From: JAAYAY01 sp963674575
GTDB lineage: Bacteria > Planctomycetota > Planctomycetia > Pirellulales > Thermoguttaceae
DNA length: 64,000 nucleotides
Assembly (NCBI GenBank): GCA_963674575.2
Contig: CAXXQT010000001.1
Coordinates: forward strand, 806,001-870,000
Direction of reading: 5' to 3'
In this document: one piece after another, positions 8,759 to 17,031 of the stretch
How the letters are laid out: each line of letters begins with the position of its first letter
How positions within the stretch are numbered: position 1 is the first letter of the stretch
The notes under the pieces: generated by a model
Databases searched by the model: none
Seen by the model: the letters and a program-made list of their open reading frames with translations, nothing else
What the model was told of the DNA's origin: nothing
Position numbers and translations under genes: made by a program

Positions 8759-10294
8759 ATGGCCGAGAACGATCGCCCCGAGAACGATTCTCTCCCCTCT
8801 TCTGAGGATGTAGCCGTTGAGGATAACGCCGATCAAGAGGCGCCTGAAGAAGAGCAGGTTTCGCTTTCGCTTGAGGTCCAGATTGACCAGCGAAGCGCGT
8901 GCGAGCGCCACGTGACGGTTACGGTCTCTCGCGAGGACATCGATCGCTACTTCGACAAGGAGTTCAGTGAGCTGATGACCTCGGCCCAGGTTCCCGGTTT
9001 TCGTCCGGGCCGGGCTCCTCGCAAGCTTATCGAGACCAGGTTCCGGAAGGACGTGGGTGAGCGGGTCAAGAGTTCCCTGCTGATGGACAGCATCGGGCAG
9101 GTCAGCGACGACGGGGACCTTTCGCCGATCAGCGAGCCGGATTTCGACTTCGAAGCCATTGAGCTTCCCGAAGAAGGGGCCATGACCTTCGAGTTTGATC
9201 TCGAGGTTCGTCCCGAGTTCGATTTGCCCCAGTGGAAGGGCTTGAAGATCGAGCGTCCGGTGCGGGAGTTCTCCGAAGAGGACGTGGACCGCGAGTTTGA
9301 GCAGGTGCTCTCGCGATATGGTCAACTGGTTCCCACGGAGAAGCCTGTCGAATCCGGTGACTACATCACCACGAACCTCACCTTCCTTCACGACGGGCAG
9401 ACTCTGTCCAGCGCCCAGGAAGAGGTGATTCGGATTCGTTCGTCTCTGAGCTTCCGCGACGGTACGATTGAGGACTTCGATAAACTGATGGCCGGTGCCA
9501 AGGCGGGCGATACGGTCACCGCCGAAGCCACGCTCACCGATGACGCTCCCAATCATGCCTTGCGAGGCAAGGCGGTTACGGCTCAATTCGAGGTTCTCGA
9601 GGTCAAGCGTTTGGAATTGCCCGAGCTGACCCCCGAGTTCCTTTCCATGATTGGCGACTTCGAGTCGGAAGCCGATGTCCGCGATGCGGTTCGCGACAAT
9701 CTGGGACGGCAACTGGAGTACCAGCAGCACCGTCGCGCACGGGAGCAGGTGACCGCGGCCTTGACCGAGGCGGCCGATTGGGAGTTGCCTCCCGCGCTTC
9801 TGGAGCGTCAGAGTGAACGCGAAATGCGTCGGGCTGTGCTCGAGCTGCAGCGTAGTGGTTTCGGCGAGGACGAGATTCGCGCCTACGAAAACCAGCTTCG
9901 CCAGAACAGTCGGGAAGAGACTGCCAAGGCGCTCAAAGAGCACTTCATCCTGGAGCGGATCGCCGAGGATCAAGACATCGATGCGGAGGAGCAGGATTAC
10001 GACGCCGAGGTGACTCTTATCGCCCTCCAGAGTGGGGAGACGCCCCGACGTGTTCGTGCACGGCTTGAGAAGAGCGGCAACATGGATGCCCTTCGGAATC
10101 AGATCATCGAGCGCAAGGTGATCGATCTGATTTTGGGTGAGGCGACCTTTGAGGAAACGCCTTACGAGTTGGAGCGACCGGACTCGTCCGCGATCGACCG
10201 GGCAGCCGGCGGCGGCGAGTCGGAGATTCCCGAGGCGCAGGCTGAAGGCGAAGCGGAAGCCGCTGAAGAGTCTGAAGAGACTGCAGAGGAATAG
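8759..10294 (+). CDS. tig: Trigger factor (ribosome-associated chaperone / PPIase)
   Basis: Trigger factor binds nascent chains at the ribosome exit tunnel. The 511-residue protein is longer than the usual ~430. An extra acidic N-terminus (~35 residues) precedes the ribosome-binding domain with the signature PGFRPGRAPRKLIE, a central FKBP-like region (about 195-285, VESGDYITTNLTFL) and a long helical C-terminal chaperone domain, ending in an acidic Glu/Ala tail. The FKBP region is degenerate, as in other members outside Proteobacteria. No good ribosome-binding site precedes the ATG at 8759, so the start is less certain than the identity. Two clpP genes follow, the usual neighbourhood. Confidence 0.93.
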   Translation: MAENDRPENDSLPSSEDVAVEDNADQEAPEEEQVSLSLEVQIDQRSACERHVTVTVSREDIDRYFDKEFSELMTSAQVPGFRPGRAPRKLIETRFRKDVGERVKSSLLMDSIGQVSDDGDLSPISEPDFDFEAIELPEEGAMTFEFDLEVRPEFDLPQWKGLKIERPVREFSEEDVDREFEQVLSRYGQLVPTEKPVESGDYITTNLTFLHDGQTLSSAQEEVIRIRSSLSFRDGTIEDFDKLMAGAKAGDTVTAEATLTDDAPNHALRGKAVTAQFEVLEVKRLELPELTPEFLSMIGDFESEADVRDAVRDNLGRQLEYQQHRRAREQVTAALTEAADWELPPALLERQSEREMRRAVLELQRSGFGEDEIRAYENQLRQNSREETAKALKEHFILERIAEDQDIDAEEQDYDAEVTLIALQSGETPRRVRARLEKSGNMDALRNQIIERKVIDLILGEATFEETPYELERPDSSAIDRAAGGGESEIPEAQAEGEAEAAEESEETAEE

Positions 10295-10425
10295 GCAGGC
10301 CGAAGTGCGGTGTCGCTACCACAGGGGCCCCTCTGGATGGTGGTGAATCTGCGAAGTTCCAGGGACTCGCGGGCCGTGCCGGCGGCGGGGGGGGCGTTTT
10401 TCCCGTGGGCAGGCCTCATGCGCTC

Positions 10426-10454
10426 TTGTGCCAAACGCCGGTTTGCGCTAAAGT
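10426..10454 (+). promoter_or_regulatory. Predicted promoter of the clpP pair
   Basis: TTGTGC (10426-10431) and TAAAGT (10449-10454) with a 17-bp spacer lie in the 416-bp tig-clpP gap, about 255 bp before clpP. Otherwise I see no gene or clear hairpin in the gap. An in-frame extension of clpP back to 10405 exists but lacks family similarity. Confidence 0.35.
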
Positions 10455-10710
10455 CTTACCCTTCCGCCCATCGTGCACTGTGGCCTTCGGTTCAGACCGT
10501 GCGCCGTTGCTTTGCCCTCAAGACGCTCTCCGGCGATTGCCGGAAGGTGCGGGGCAAGGAGACGCGAGGTTTCGGGGGCCCGAGAACGGCACGGTGGAAA
10601 CAAAACAGGATCAACGGACAGGTCCCTTCAGGGAAGCACCCATCAACGGGCGCCACCCAGGATTTTCCTTGTCTCCAAATCGGCCCTTATTGGAACACGT
10701 CGGAGTCATC

Positions 10711-11343
10711 ATGAGCCGCCCCTTCTATCCGCTGCCGGTCGAACCGATGGCGAGTTATCGAGAATACCAGCGACAGCGTCAGATGACCTTGGGCGATATG
10801 TTGCTGGAGAATCGCATCATCTTTCTCCAAGGCGTCATCGTTGACGAGAGCGCCAACGAACTGGTGATGAAACTGCTTTATTTGCAGAGCGAGAATCGTC
10901 GGAAAGACATCCACTTCTACATCAACTCGCCGGGCGGGAGCGTGAACGCCACGCTGGCCATCTACGACACGATGCAGATCCTGTCGTGCCCCGTGGCCAC
11001 TTACTGTGTGGGACAGGCGGCCAGCGGCGGGGCCGTGTTGCTCGCCGGTGGCACGAACGGCAAGCGTTTTATCCTGCCCCACGCCAAGGTGATGATCCAC
11101 CAGCCCTACGGAAACGTGGGCGGGCAGGTCTCGGACATCGAGATCCAGGCCGAGCAGATTCTGAAAACGCGTGAGACGCTCAACAAGATCCTGGCGGAGC
11201 ACACCAGCAAGCCGCTGGATGTGATCGCCAAGGACACCGATCGCGATTTCTATATGACCGCCGAGGAGGCCAAGGAGTACGGCATCGTCGACGATATCCT
11301 GACGAAAACCGTGTCGGGTTCCGATTCGGAAGACGACGACTGA
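10711..11343 (+). CDS. clpP: ATP-dependent Clp protease proteolytic subunit (first copy)
   Basis: A serine protease subunit that forms barrel-shaped tetradecamers with ClpX/ClpA. The 210-residue product has catalytic Ser at about 105 (GQAASGGAVLLAGG), His at about 130 (MIHQP) and the Asp-containing stretch KDTDRDFYM, so the triad is intact. The residue after the serine is Gly where Met is usual, as in some secondary ClpP paralogues. The N-terminus MSRPFYPLPVEPMASYREYQ is longer than in E. coli. The ATG at 10711 has GGAG 5 nt upstream. It is followed after 51 bp by a second clpP, so the two may form a mixed complex. Confidence 0.93.
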   Translation: MSRPFYPLPVEPMASYREYQRQRQMTLGDMLLENRIIFLQGVIVDESANELVMKLLYLQSENRRKDIHFYINSPGGSVNATLAIYDTMQILSCPVATYCVGQAASGGAVLLAGGTNGKRFILPHAKVMIHQPYGNVGGQVSDIEIQAEQILKTRETLNKILAEHTSKPLDVIAKDTDRDFYMTAEEAKEYGIVDDILTKTVSGSDSEDDD

Positions 11344-11394
11344 CGACCTGCCTTCGGCGGGCGGTCCCAACCCATATACGGAGCGAGGAATTCC

Positions 11395-11985
11395 ATGCCG
11401 TTGATTCCATACGTCATTGAAAAGAGCGGTCGCGAAGAACGGGCGATGGACATCTACAGTCGCCTCCTCAAGGATCGCATCGTCTTCCTCGGAACAGGGG
11501 TCAACGACGAAGTGGCCAACGCGATTGTGGCCCAGTTGTTGTTCCTGCAATCGGAAGATCCCAAGGCCGACGTCCACCTCTACATCAACTCCCCCGGTGG
11601 ATCGGTTACGGCGGGCCTGGCCATTTACGACACCATGCAGTTCATCACGTGCGACGTGGCCACGTACTGCGTCGGGCAGTGTGCGTCCATGGGAGCCGTG
11701 CTTCTCACGGCCGGGGCTGCCGGAAAACGCAAGGCGCTTCCCAATTCCCGCATCATGATCCACCAACCGCTCGCCGGCATGGAAGGCACTGCCGAGGAGA
11801 TCATGATCCATGCCAAGGAATTCCGGAAGATCAAGGACAAGCTCAACAACATCCTTCTCAAGCATACCGGTCGGGAGTTGGCCGAAATCGAGAAGGACAC
11901 CGATCGAGATCGCTTCATGTCGGCCGAGGAGGCCCGCGACTATGGACTGATCGACGAGGTGATCGAGCAAATTGCAGCGGAGTGA
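11395..11985 (+). CDS. clpP: ATP-dependent Clp protease proteolytic subunit (second copy)
   Basis: A 196-residue canonical ClpP: N-terminal MPLIPYVIEKSGREERAMDI, catalytic Ser98 in GQCASMGAVLL, His123 in MIHQP and the Asp-containing stretch KDTDRDRFMSAEEARDYG. Length and spacing match E. coli ClpP. GAGGAA lies 5-6 nt before the ATG. It is the more conventional of the two tandem copies. A 9-bp hairpin (CGCCGGGAA/TTCCCGGCG, 12077-12099) lies about 90 bp downstream and could end the tig-clpP-clpP transcript, though it lacks a T-run. Confidence 0.95.
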   Translation: MPLIPYVIEKSGREERAMDIYSRLLKDRIVFLGTGVNDEVANAIVAQLLFLQSEDPKADVHLYINSPGGSVTAGLAIYDTMQFITCDVATYCVGQCASMGAVLLTAGAAGKRKALPNSRIMIHQPLAGMEGTAEEIMIHAKEFRKIKDKLNNILLKHTGRELAEIEKDTDRDRFMSAEEARDYGLIDEVIEQIAAE

Positions 11986-12251
11986 GGCGAGTGGCCGTCG
12001 CAGAACCGGGAATTCAACCAGTTCTGTTAGCGGTCGAGATAGGGCGGGTGCATGGATGGCGCCGCGTCCGGGAAATCGCCGGGAAGTCGTTTCCCGGCGG
12101 GTAAGCGTAGCAAGGAATTCGACGCACGGATGCGATCAGGCTCTTCGGGGGGCTCGCGCTTTCGGCGAGCGACCATGGCCCATGGGCCGGGTGTCGCCAT
12201 CCGAATTTGGCGAGTTGGAGCGGTTTTCCACTCCGTGCCTGCGAGGGCAAA

Positions 12252-13490
12252 ATGAAATCCTGCTGGATTCTCTTTCTCTCCCTGGTCTGCCTGGCCTCGA
12301 GTGGCTGCTGCAGCACGTACCAGCGGCGGCTCAGCGCGCTGGAAAAGGAGAATTCGCAACTCAACGGCCTTCTCTGGGAAATGCAGTTCCAACTGGAGGA
12401 TCTTGAGGGGAAGAACCAGGTCCTCAACGATCGCCTGACAGCCACCGACGACGAAGGCGAGGCCGAACCTCGGCGAATTGCTCCGTCGCGACGAACTCCG
12501 GATGAGGATCGAGGGGGGGCTGAACCCTTCGACGCGGACCAGTTCACGCCGCCTGTCATCCAGTTTCCCGACAGTCCGTCTCCCGAAGGGGAGATTCCCG
12601 AGCGGCTCCTGCCGGCGATGCCCGGCGGTTCTGTGCCGCCTCTTCCCGGGCAGACGAGAAATCGTCGACGGTCCGCAATTCCCGTTTCGGCGACCCGGCA
12701 CCAGGAGCCTGCGCCTCCCGAACCGAAGCTTGAGGTCGTGCCTCCCAGCGAAGTTTCCATGAACAGTTCCGGGATTCGGCGAATCGCGTTGGCGCCCGTC
12801 ATCGGCGCCCTCCACCTCGACGACAAACCCGGCGAGGACGGGTTGGTCATCGTGGTTGAGCCGTGGAACGAGGCGAGGAAGATGCTCGCCGTGGCCGCGG
12901 ATCTCAACGTGGTGTTGATCGATCCCGCCGAGCCTGCCGCCAGGTCCCGTTATGCGCAATGGAAGTTCGAGGCTCAGGAAGTGGCCAAGCTTTTCCGGGC
13001 CGGCGATGTTCCCGGCCTGCACCTGGAACTGCCGTGGCCCGGCGATCCCCCTCGCCACGATCGTCTCCACCTGTTTGTTCGTTACACGACCAGCGATGGT
13101 CGCAAGCTTGAGGCTGATTCCTTGGTCGAAGTCGAATTGAGCGGACGCGGACGCTGGGTGGCGACGGAAACGCCACGGGTCCGCCCGTACGAAGAGCCTA
13201 TTGCCATCCCGAAGCCGGCCGCGGTTCCCGAACTGCTTGCCGTGGATACGGCGCCGGCCAAGCCGATTGTTCAGCGGCACAAGGCTCCTGTGCAGACCGT
13301 TTCGATTGCGAGGGAAGCCACCGAACCCGCCAGGCTGCCGGAAAGGACGGCGTCGGAGCCGACTCCCCGGTCCAGGGAAGTCATCCGGACCGCGGAGAGC
13401 CATCGTGCGGTGCAACCCCTACCGAAACCGGAGCCCGATCCGGAGCCCGCTCGCCAGCGGCCCACTTGGTCCCCCGACCGCCCCTGGTAG
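12252..13490 (+). CDS. Lipoprotein of unknown function with N-terminal coiled coil
   Basis: A 412-residue predicted lipoprotein. Signal MKSCWILFLSLVCLASSGCC has a lipobox near residues 17-20. It is followed by a short coiled-coil-like segment (RRLSALEKENSQLNGLLWEM), a proline/charge-rich linker (about 65-170), a globular segment (about 175-310, containing ALHLDDKPGEDGLVIVVEPW) and a proline/arginine-rich tail. I do not recognise a family. The start is set by the signal peptide and a GCGAGG upstream; an earlier in-frame start at 12207 would bury the signal. Likely attached to a membrane facing the periplasm. Confidence 0.7.
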   Translation: MKSCWILFLSLVCLASSGCCSTYQRRLSALEKENSQLNGLLWEMQFQLEDLEGKNQVLNDRLTATDDEGEAEPRRIAPSRRTPDEDRGGAEPFDADQFTPPVIQFPDSPSPEGEIPERLLPAMPGGSVPPLPGQTRNRRRSAIPVSATRHQEPAPPEPKLEVVPPSEVSMNSSGIRRIALAPVIGALHLDDKPGEDGLVIVVEPWNEARKMLAVAADLNVVLIDPAEPAARSRYAQWKFEAQEVAKLFRAGDVPGLHLELPWPGDPPRHDRLHLFVRYTTSDGRKLEADSLVEVELSGRGRWVATETPRVRPYEEPIAIPKPAAVPELLAVDTAPAKPIVQRHKAPVQTVSIAREATEPARLPERTASEPTPRSREVIRTAESHRAVQPLPKPEPDPEPARQRPTWSPDRPW

Positions 13491-13614
13491 GGCCGGCTGA
13501 GCTCGCCAGTTCCCGGCAAGGAAAGCGGCAGGTCGATGTTTTCGGGCGGCACGCTGAAAGCACAGCGACGGACGTGGTAGAATAGAGATTCTTGGAGGTT
13601 CGTAGAAGAACCAC

Positions 13615-13692
13615 GTCCCGCGCGCCGCACGGGACTTTGAAGTGGAACATCGCCCGGCAAATTCAGGAACCGCGCGGCGCTCGGTACCTACT
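13615..13692. repeat. Dispersed repeat family B, copy 1
   Basis: A ~78-bp element bounded by GTCCCGCGCGCC at the left and GCGGCGCTCGGTACCTACT at the right, with a core resembling TTGAAGTGGAACATCGCCCG. Copies at 29711-29789 and 61666-61740 share the same order of blocks, and the 22105-22367 block is a larger relative. It lies in the leader of the prepilin-peptidase-like gene, 35 bp before its start. Confidence 0.75.
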
Positions 13693-13726
13693 GGTGCGGC
13701 GCGTGTCGCTTGGCGGAAGCAGAGGC

Positions 13727-14611
13727 ATGATGAACGAGACGGCCTTCCTCTGGATTTCCGCAGCCTGGGTTGCAGCCGTTGGCGGATGCGTTGGAAGCTT
13801 CTTGAACGTTGTGGTCTATCGCCTGCCGGCCGGAATCAACCTGAGTGTGCCGCCCTCTCATTGTCCTCGCTGCGGCCATCCCATTCGCTGGTACGACAAC
13901 GTGCCTGTTTTCGGCTGGCTTGCACTCCGGGGAAGGTGCCGCGACTGCCACAGCTGGATTCCCGTTCGCTATCCCGGCGTCGAGGCCACGGTTGCCGCCC
14001 TTTTTCTTCTTCTGTTCCTCGTCGAGGGAGCCTCTCTTGGCGGAAATCTTCCGGTCCGACCGGTGGCTGTTGTGGGAGGGCTGACCTATCCCGAGTTGCT
14101 TACGTCGGAGCTGGCCACGATTGTGGGCTGGCACCTCCTCATGCTCTGTACGCTACTGGCGGCTTCCCTGATCCGCTACGACGGTCACGACGTTCCGCCG
14201 CGTCTGTTTTTCTTCGGTGCTGCGGTGGCGCTGGTGGGGTCCATCGTATGGCCCCATTTGCACCCGCAGCCCGCACTGCTGCTGGCCGGCGGCCCGACTC
14301 CCGGGGCAGTGGACGGTCTGGCGGGGCTTGTGGTCGGAGTGATCTTTGGGGTTGTCGGCTGGAAACTGTTCGACGGCGCGAGCCGTCCCGATTTTGTATG
14401 GGCCAGCGCTCTGACCGGGACCATTCTCGGCTGGCAGGCCTCCGCCGCCCTTGGAGCGGCCGTCCTGCTGCTGGCTCTCCTCTCGAAAGGAATCGGCCGG
14501 CTTTGGACGCCGTGGCGCCGCATTGCTCCGGTGGCCTGGCTGACGATTGCCGCCACCCTCTGGATCATTTTCTGGCGTCCCCTGACCGAGATGCTCCCCT
14601 TAGGAACATAG
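13727..14611 (+). CDS. Prepilin peptidase-like (A24 family) membrane protein, second Asp motif not found
   Basis: A24 peptidases cleave and N-methylate type IV prepilins and pseudopilins in the inner membrane. The 294-residue product has the N-terminal domain with GGCVGSFLNVVVYRLP and the zinc-type double CxxC (HCPRCGHPIRW ... GRCRDCHSW, about 46-74), then several hydrophobic helices. The first catalytic Asp region resembles IRYDGHDVPP, but I cannot find the second motif GxGDxK in the C-terminal half, so protease activity is doubtful. The start is the ATG at 13727 (a second follows at 13730) after GGAAG. A natural substrate class, the DUF1559 prepilin-type protein, is encoded at 31.5 kb. Confidence 0.8.
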   Translation: MMNETAFLWISAAWVAAVGGCVGSFLNVVVYRLPAGINLSVPPSHCPRCGHPIRWYDNVPVFGWLALRGRCRDCHSWIPVRYPGVEATVAALFLLLFLVEGASLGGNLPVRPVAVVGGLTYPELLTSELATIVGWHLLMLCTLLAASLIRYDGHDVPPRLFFFGAAVALVGSIVWPHLHPQPALLLAGGPTPGAVDGLAGLVVGVIFGVVGWKLFDGASRPDFVWASALTGTILGWQASAALGAAVLLLALLSKGIGRLWTPWRRIAPVAWLTIAATLWIIFWRPLTEMLPLGT

Positions 14612-14702
14612 ACCCGCCCTAACAAGTAGCGGCGGCATTCCGCCGCCGATTCGAGACAATTACCAAAACACGTCCTTTCACGGACTCCCAGGAGCAAACC
14701 GA

Positions 14703-15545
14703 ATGAGTCACGACCACGAGGTTAAGAAGAACATCGAGCGGATCCTCCAGTCCCCAAGCTATCGGCTGGCCTACAAGGACGTGGATTTCCTGTCGGATCC
14801 CCGTCTCAGACCCGCTCGCATGGAGCTCGAACTGCTTAAGCCGGAGTTGGCCTTCGAAGAGGAGCACGTTGCTTCCACGATTGTGGTCTTTGGCGGCACT
14901 CGGATCGTGGAACGCCCCGATGCGGAGAAGCGGTTGGAGTTGGCCAAGGCCAGGCTGGCCGAGACTCCGGATGATCACCGGCGTCAGCGAGAAGTCGCCC
15001 GGTCTGAGCGCCTGTTGGCCAAGAGCAAGTACTACGACGTTGCCCGGGATTTTGGTCGGCTGGTGTCCTCGACCTGCCAGAAGGAAGGCAAGTGCGACTA
15101 CGTGATTGTCACGGGAGGTGGTCCTGGGGTCATGGAGGCCGGCAACCGTGGGGCCTACGACGTGGGCGCCAAGTCGATCGGGCTGAACATCAAGCTTCCT
15201 ATGGAGCAACGCCCGAATCCCTACATCACGCCCAACCTGTGCTTCCAGTTCCACTATTTTGCTTTGCGGAAGCTTCATTTTCTCATGCGGGCCAAGGGGC
15301 TGGTTGTTTTCCCTGGCGGCTACGGCACACTGGACGAATTGTTCGATACGTTGACCCTTCGCCAGACCGGGCGGATGCAGGACGTGCCCGTCATCATGTT
15401 CGGGCGGGAGTTCTGGGAGAACGTGATCGACTTCCAATACCTGGCGGATGAAGGTACGATCGACGATCGCGATCTCGACCTCATCACCTTTGCGGAAACT
15501 GCTCAGGAAGCGTGGGATGTGATCACCGCCTTCCATGCCAAGTGA
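14703..15545 (+). CDS. LOG family (lysine decarboxylase-like) nucleotide-binding protein
   Basis: A 280-residue Rossmann-fold protein with the two LOG-family hallmarks GGGPGVMEAGNRGA and PGGYGTLDELFDTLT. Some family members release cytokinin-type bases from nucleotide monophosphates; the physiological substrate in planctomycetes is unknown. An N-terminal extension of about 90 residues with a charged helix makes it longer than plant LOG (~215). No signal peptide. AGGAG lies about 9 nt before the ATG. The gap after the preceding gene contains a small GCGGCGG-CATT-CCGCCGC hairpin (14631-14648). Confidence 0.88.
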   Translation: MSHDHEVKKNIERILQSPSYRLAYKDVDFLSDPRLRPARMELELLKPELAFEEEHVASTIVVFGGTRIVERPDAEKRLELAKARLAETPDDHRRQREVARSERLLAKSKYYDVARDFGRLVSSTCQKEGKCDYVIVTGGGPGVMEAGNRGAYDVGAKSIGLNIKLPMEQRPNPYITPNLCFQFHYFALRKLHFLMRAKGLVVFPGGYGTLDELFDTLTLRQTGRMQDVPVIMFGREFWENVIDFQYLADEGTIDDRDLDLITFAETAQEAWDVITAFHAK

Positions 15546-15641
15546 CGCCCAAGAAGGCTTGCCTCGGGCTGACCATTGGCGACAATCTATGGAGACGCCC
15601 CACGGTGTCTTCTCTTCGCCGACCTTCCTGGAGATCCCTCC

Positions 15642-16877
15642 GTGAAACACATTTCCTTCCCCATGCGGCAGATGTTCTTTGTGGCGGCTCTTGTCCTGCC
15701 TGCCTTCTATGCAGGCTGCACCAAGAGCGATGGCGATGCCGAGACGCCCAAGCCAACGGAGGCTTCGACGACGGAAACCGCCGCGCCGGCCAAGCACTCC
15801 ACTGCGCCCGAGCCGGAGACCTTTGCCATTCCGGAAGGCGCGCCGGAAGAGTTGTTTGCCTTTCTTCAAGGCCTCTCCTCGGAGGAGCCGGCCGGTCGGG
15901 ATCAGGAGTCGATGCGGGCTTTCTACTCCAAGTTGGGCCATACGGTCGTCAAGACGGCCGACCAAATCCTCGCCGGCAAACCGACCAAGGAGCAAACGGA
16001 AGAGGCTTTCCAATACAAACTGGAAGGCCTCATGCTCCTCGACCAGATCGGGGATCCATCCGTCGCAGCCACCCGGGCCGCCATGCCCGAGGCGTTGAAG
16101 GCTGCGGGACTCGATTCGCTGATCCGTTTCGTTACCTTGCACGAATTGCTGGGTCGCCTTCGGCAACTCGGCGCGGCCGAGCCGAAGGAGATCCAGGCCT
16201 TTGCCGACGAACTCGCCAAGTTCTTTGAAGAATCGACCCCCGAACCCCAGGAAGCCGGGCTGGCCATGCAGGTGAGCGGGCTTCTCAAGCAGGCCCTCAA
16301 AGCGGAGACGGCGGCAATCTACCTCGAACGCTTCGGCAAGGTCTTTTCCAAACTGGAAGACGAGCAGGCAGCGGAAATGGGGGCCGTGATGTTGGGCATG
16401 GCCCGGCAGATCCGCCTCGTCGGCCAGGAAATGCCCCTTGAAGGACTCACCCTTGACGGGGAAGAACTCCAGTGGGACGCCTACCGCGGAAAGGTTGTTC
16501 TCGTCGACTTCTGGGCCACCTGGTGCCCGCCTTGCATCGAAGAAATCGCCAACATTCGCCAGAATTACGACAAGTATCACGACCAGGGTTTCGACGTGGT
16601 CGGCATCAGCGCGGACAAGGACCGCGGCGCATTGGTTGCCTTCCAGAAGACCAACAAACTCCCCTGGGCGATCCTCTGCGATTACGACTTGGAGCGTGCC
16701 GATCGGGAAATGATGTCGACACGCTATGGTGTCACCCAGTTTCCAACCGTGATGCTCGTGGGAAAAGACGGCAAGGTGATCGCCATGGATCCCCGCGGTC
16801 CCGAACTGGGACGCCGTTTGGAGGAACTCCTGGGCCCACCGGCTGAGACGCCGAAAGAGCCCGCCGAGTCGAAGTAG
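15642..16877 (+). CDS. TlpA-like thioredoxin-fold lipoprotein
   Basis: A 411-residue envelope protein: signal peptide ending in a lipobox (AFYAGC, about residue 26), an acidic/threonine-rich linker, a helical middle region (about 65-265) of unknown function, and a C-terminal thioredoxin/AhpC-TSA domain (about 270-395) with redox motif WCPPC (Cys295/Cys298). Such proteins reduce or oxidise disulfides outside the cytoplasm. The start is the GTG at 15642 with GGAG upstream, rather than the ATG at 15663, which lacks one. It follows the LOG gene by 96 bp. Confidence 0.85.
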   Translation: MKHISFPMRQMFFVAALVLPAFYAGCTKSDGDAETPKPTEASTTETAAPAKHSTAPEPETFAIPEGAPEELFAFLQGLSSEEPAGRDQESMRAFYSKLGHTVVKTADQILAGKPTKEQTEEAFQYKLEGLMLLDQIGDPSVAATRAAMPEALKAAGLDSLIRFVTLHELLGRLRQLGAAEPKEIQAFADELAKFFEESTPEPQEAGLAMQVSGLLKQALKAETAAIYLERFGKVFSKLEDEQAAEMGAVMLGMARQIRLVGQEMPLEGLTLDGEELQWDAYRGKVVLVDFWATWCPPCIEEIANIRQNYDKYHDQGFDVVGISADKDRGALVAFQKTNKLPWAILCDYDLERADREMMSTRYGVTQFPTVMLVGKDGKVIAMDPRGPELGRRLEELLGPPAETPKEPAESK

Positions 16878-17031
16878 TCCGGGGTGGCTCGCTCTGATCG
16901 TGCCACTCAATCATCCAGGCTAGGGCCACCCCTTCGGGACTAAGGGGCAAGATATGGATTCTCCCTTCCTCTCCGGGTAGCATGGTGGCGGACATCGTCA
17001 CTATGTCGCCTGCCTTGGGAGGGAGAGCTCC

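Noticed and set aside
14619..16910. 763-codon minus-strand frame
   Set aside because: Antisense to the LOG-family and TlpA-like genes; it spans two real genes and their spacer and has no domain character.
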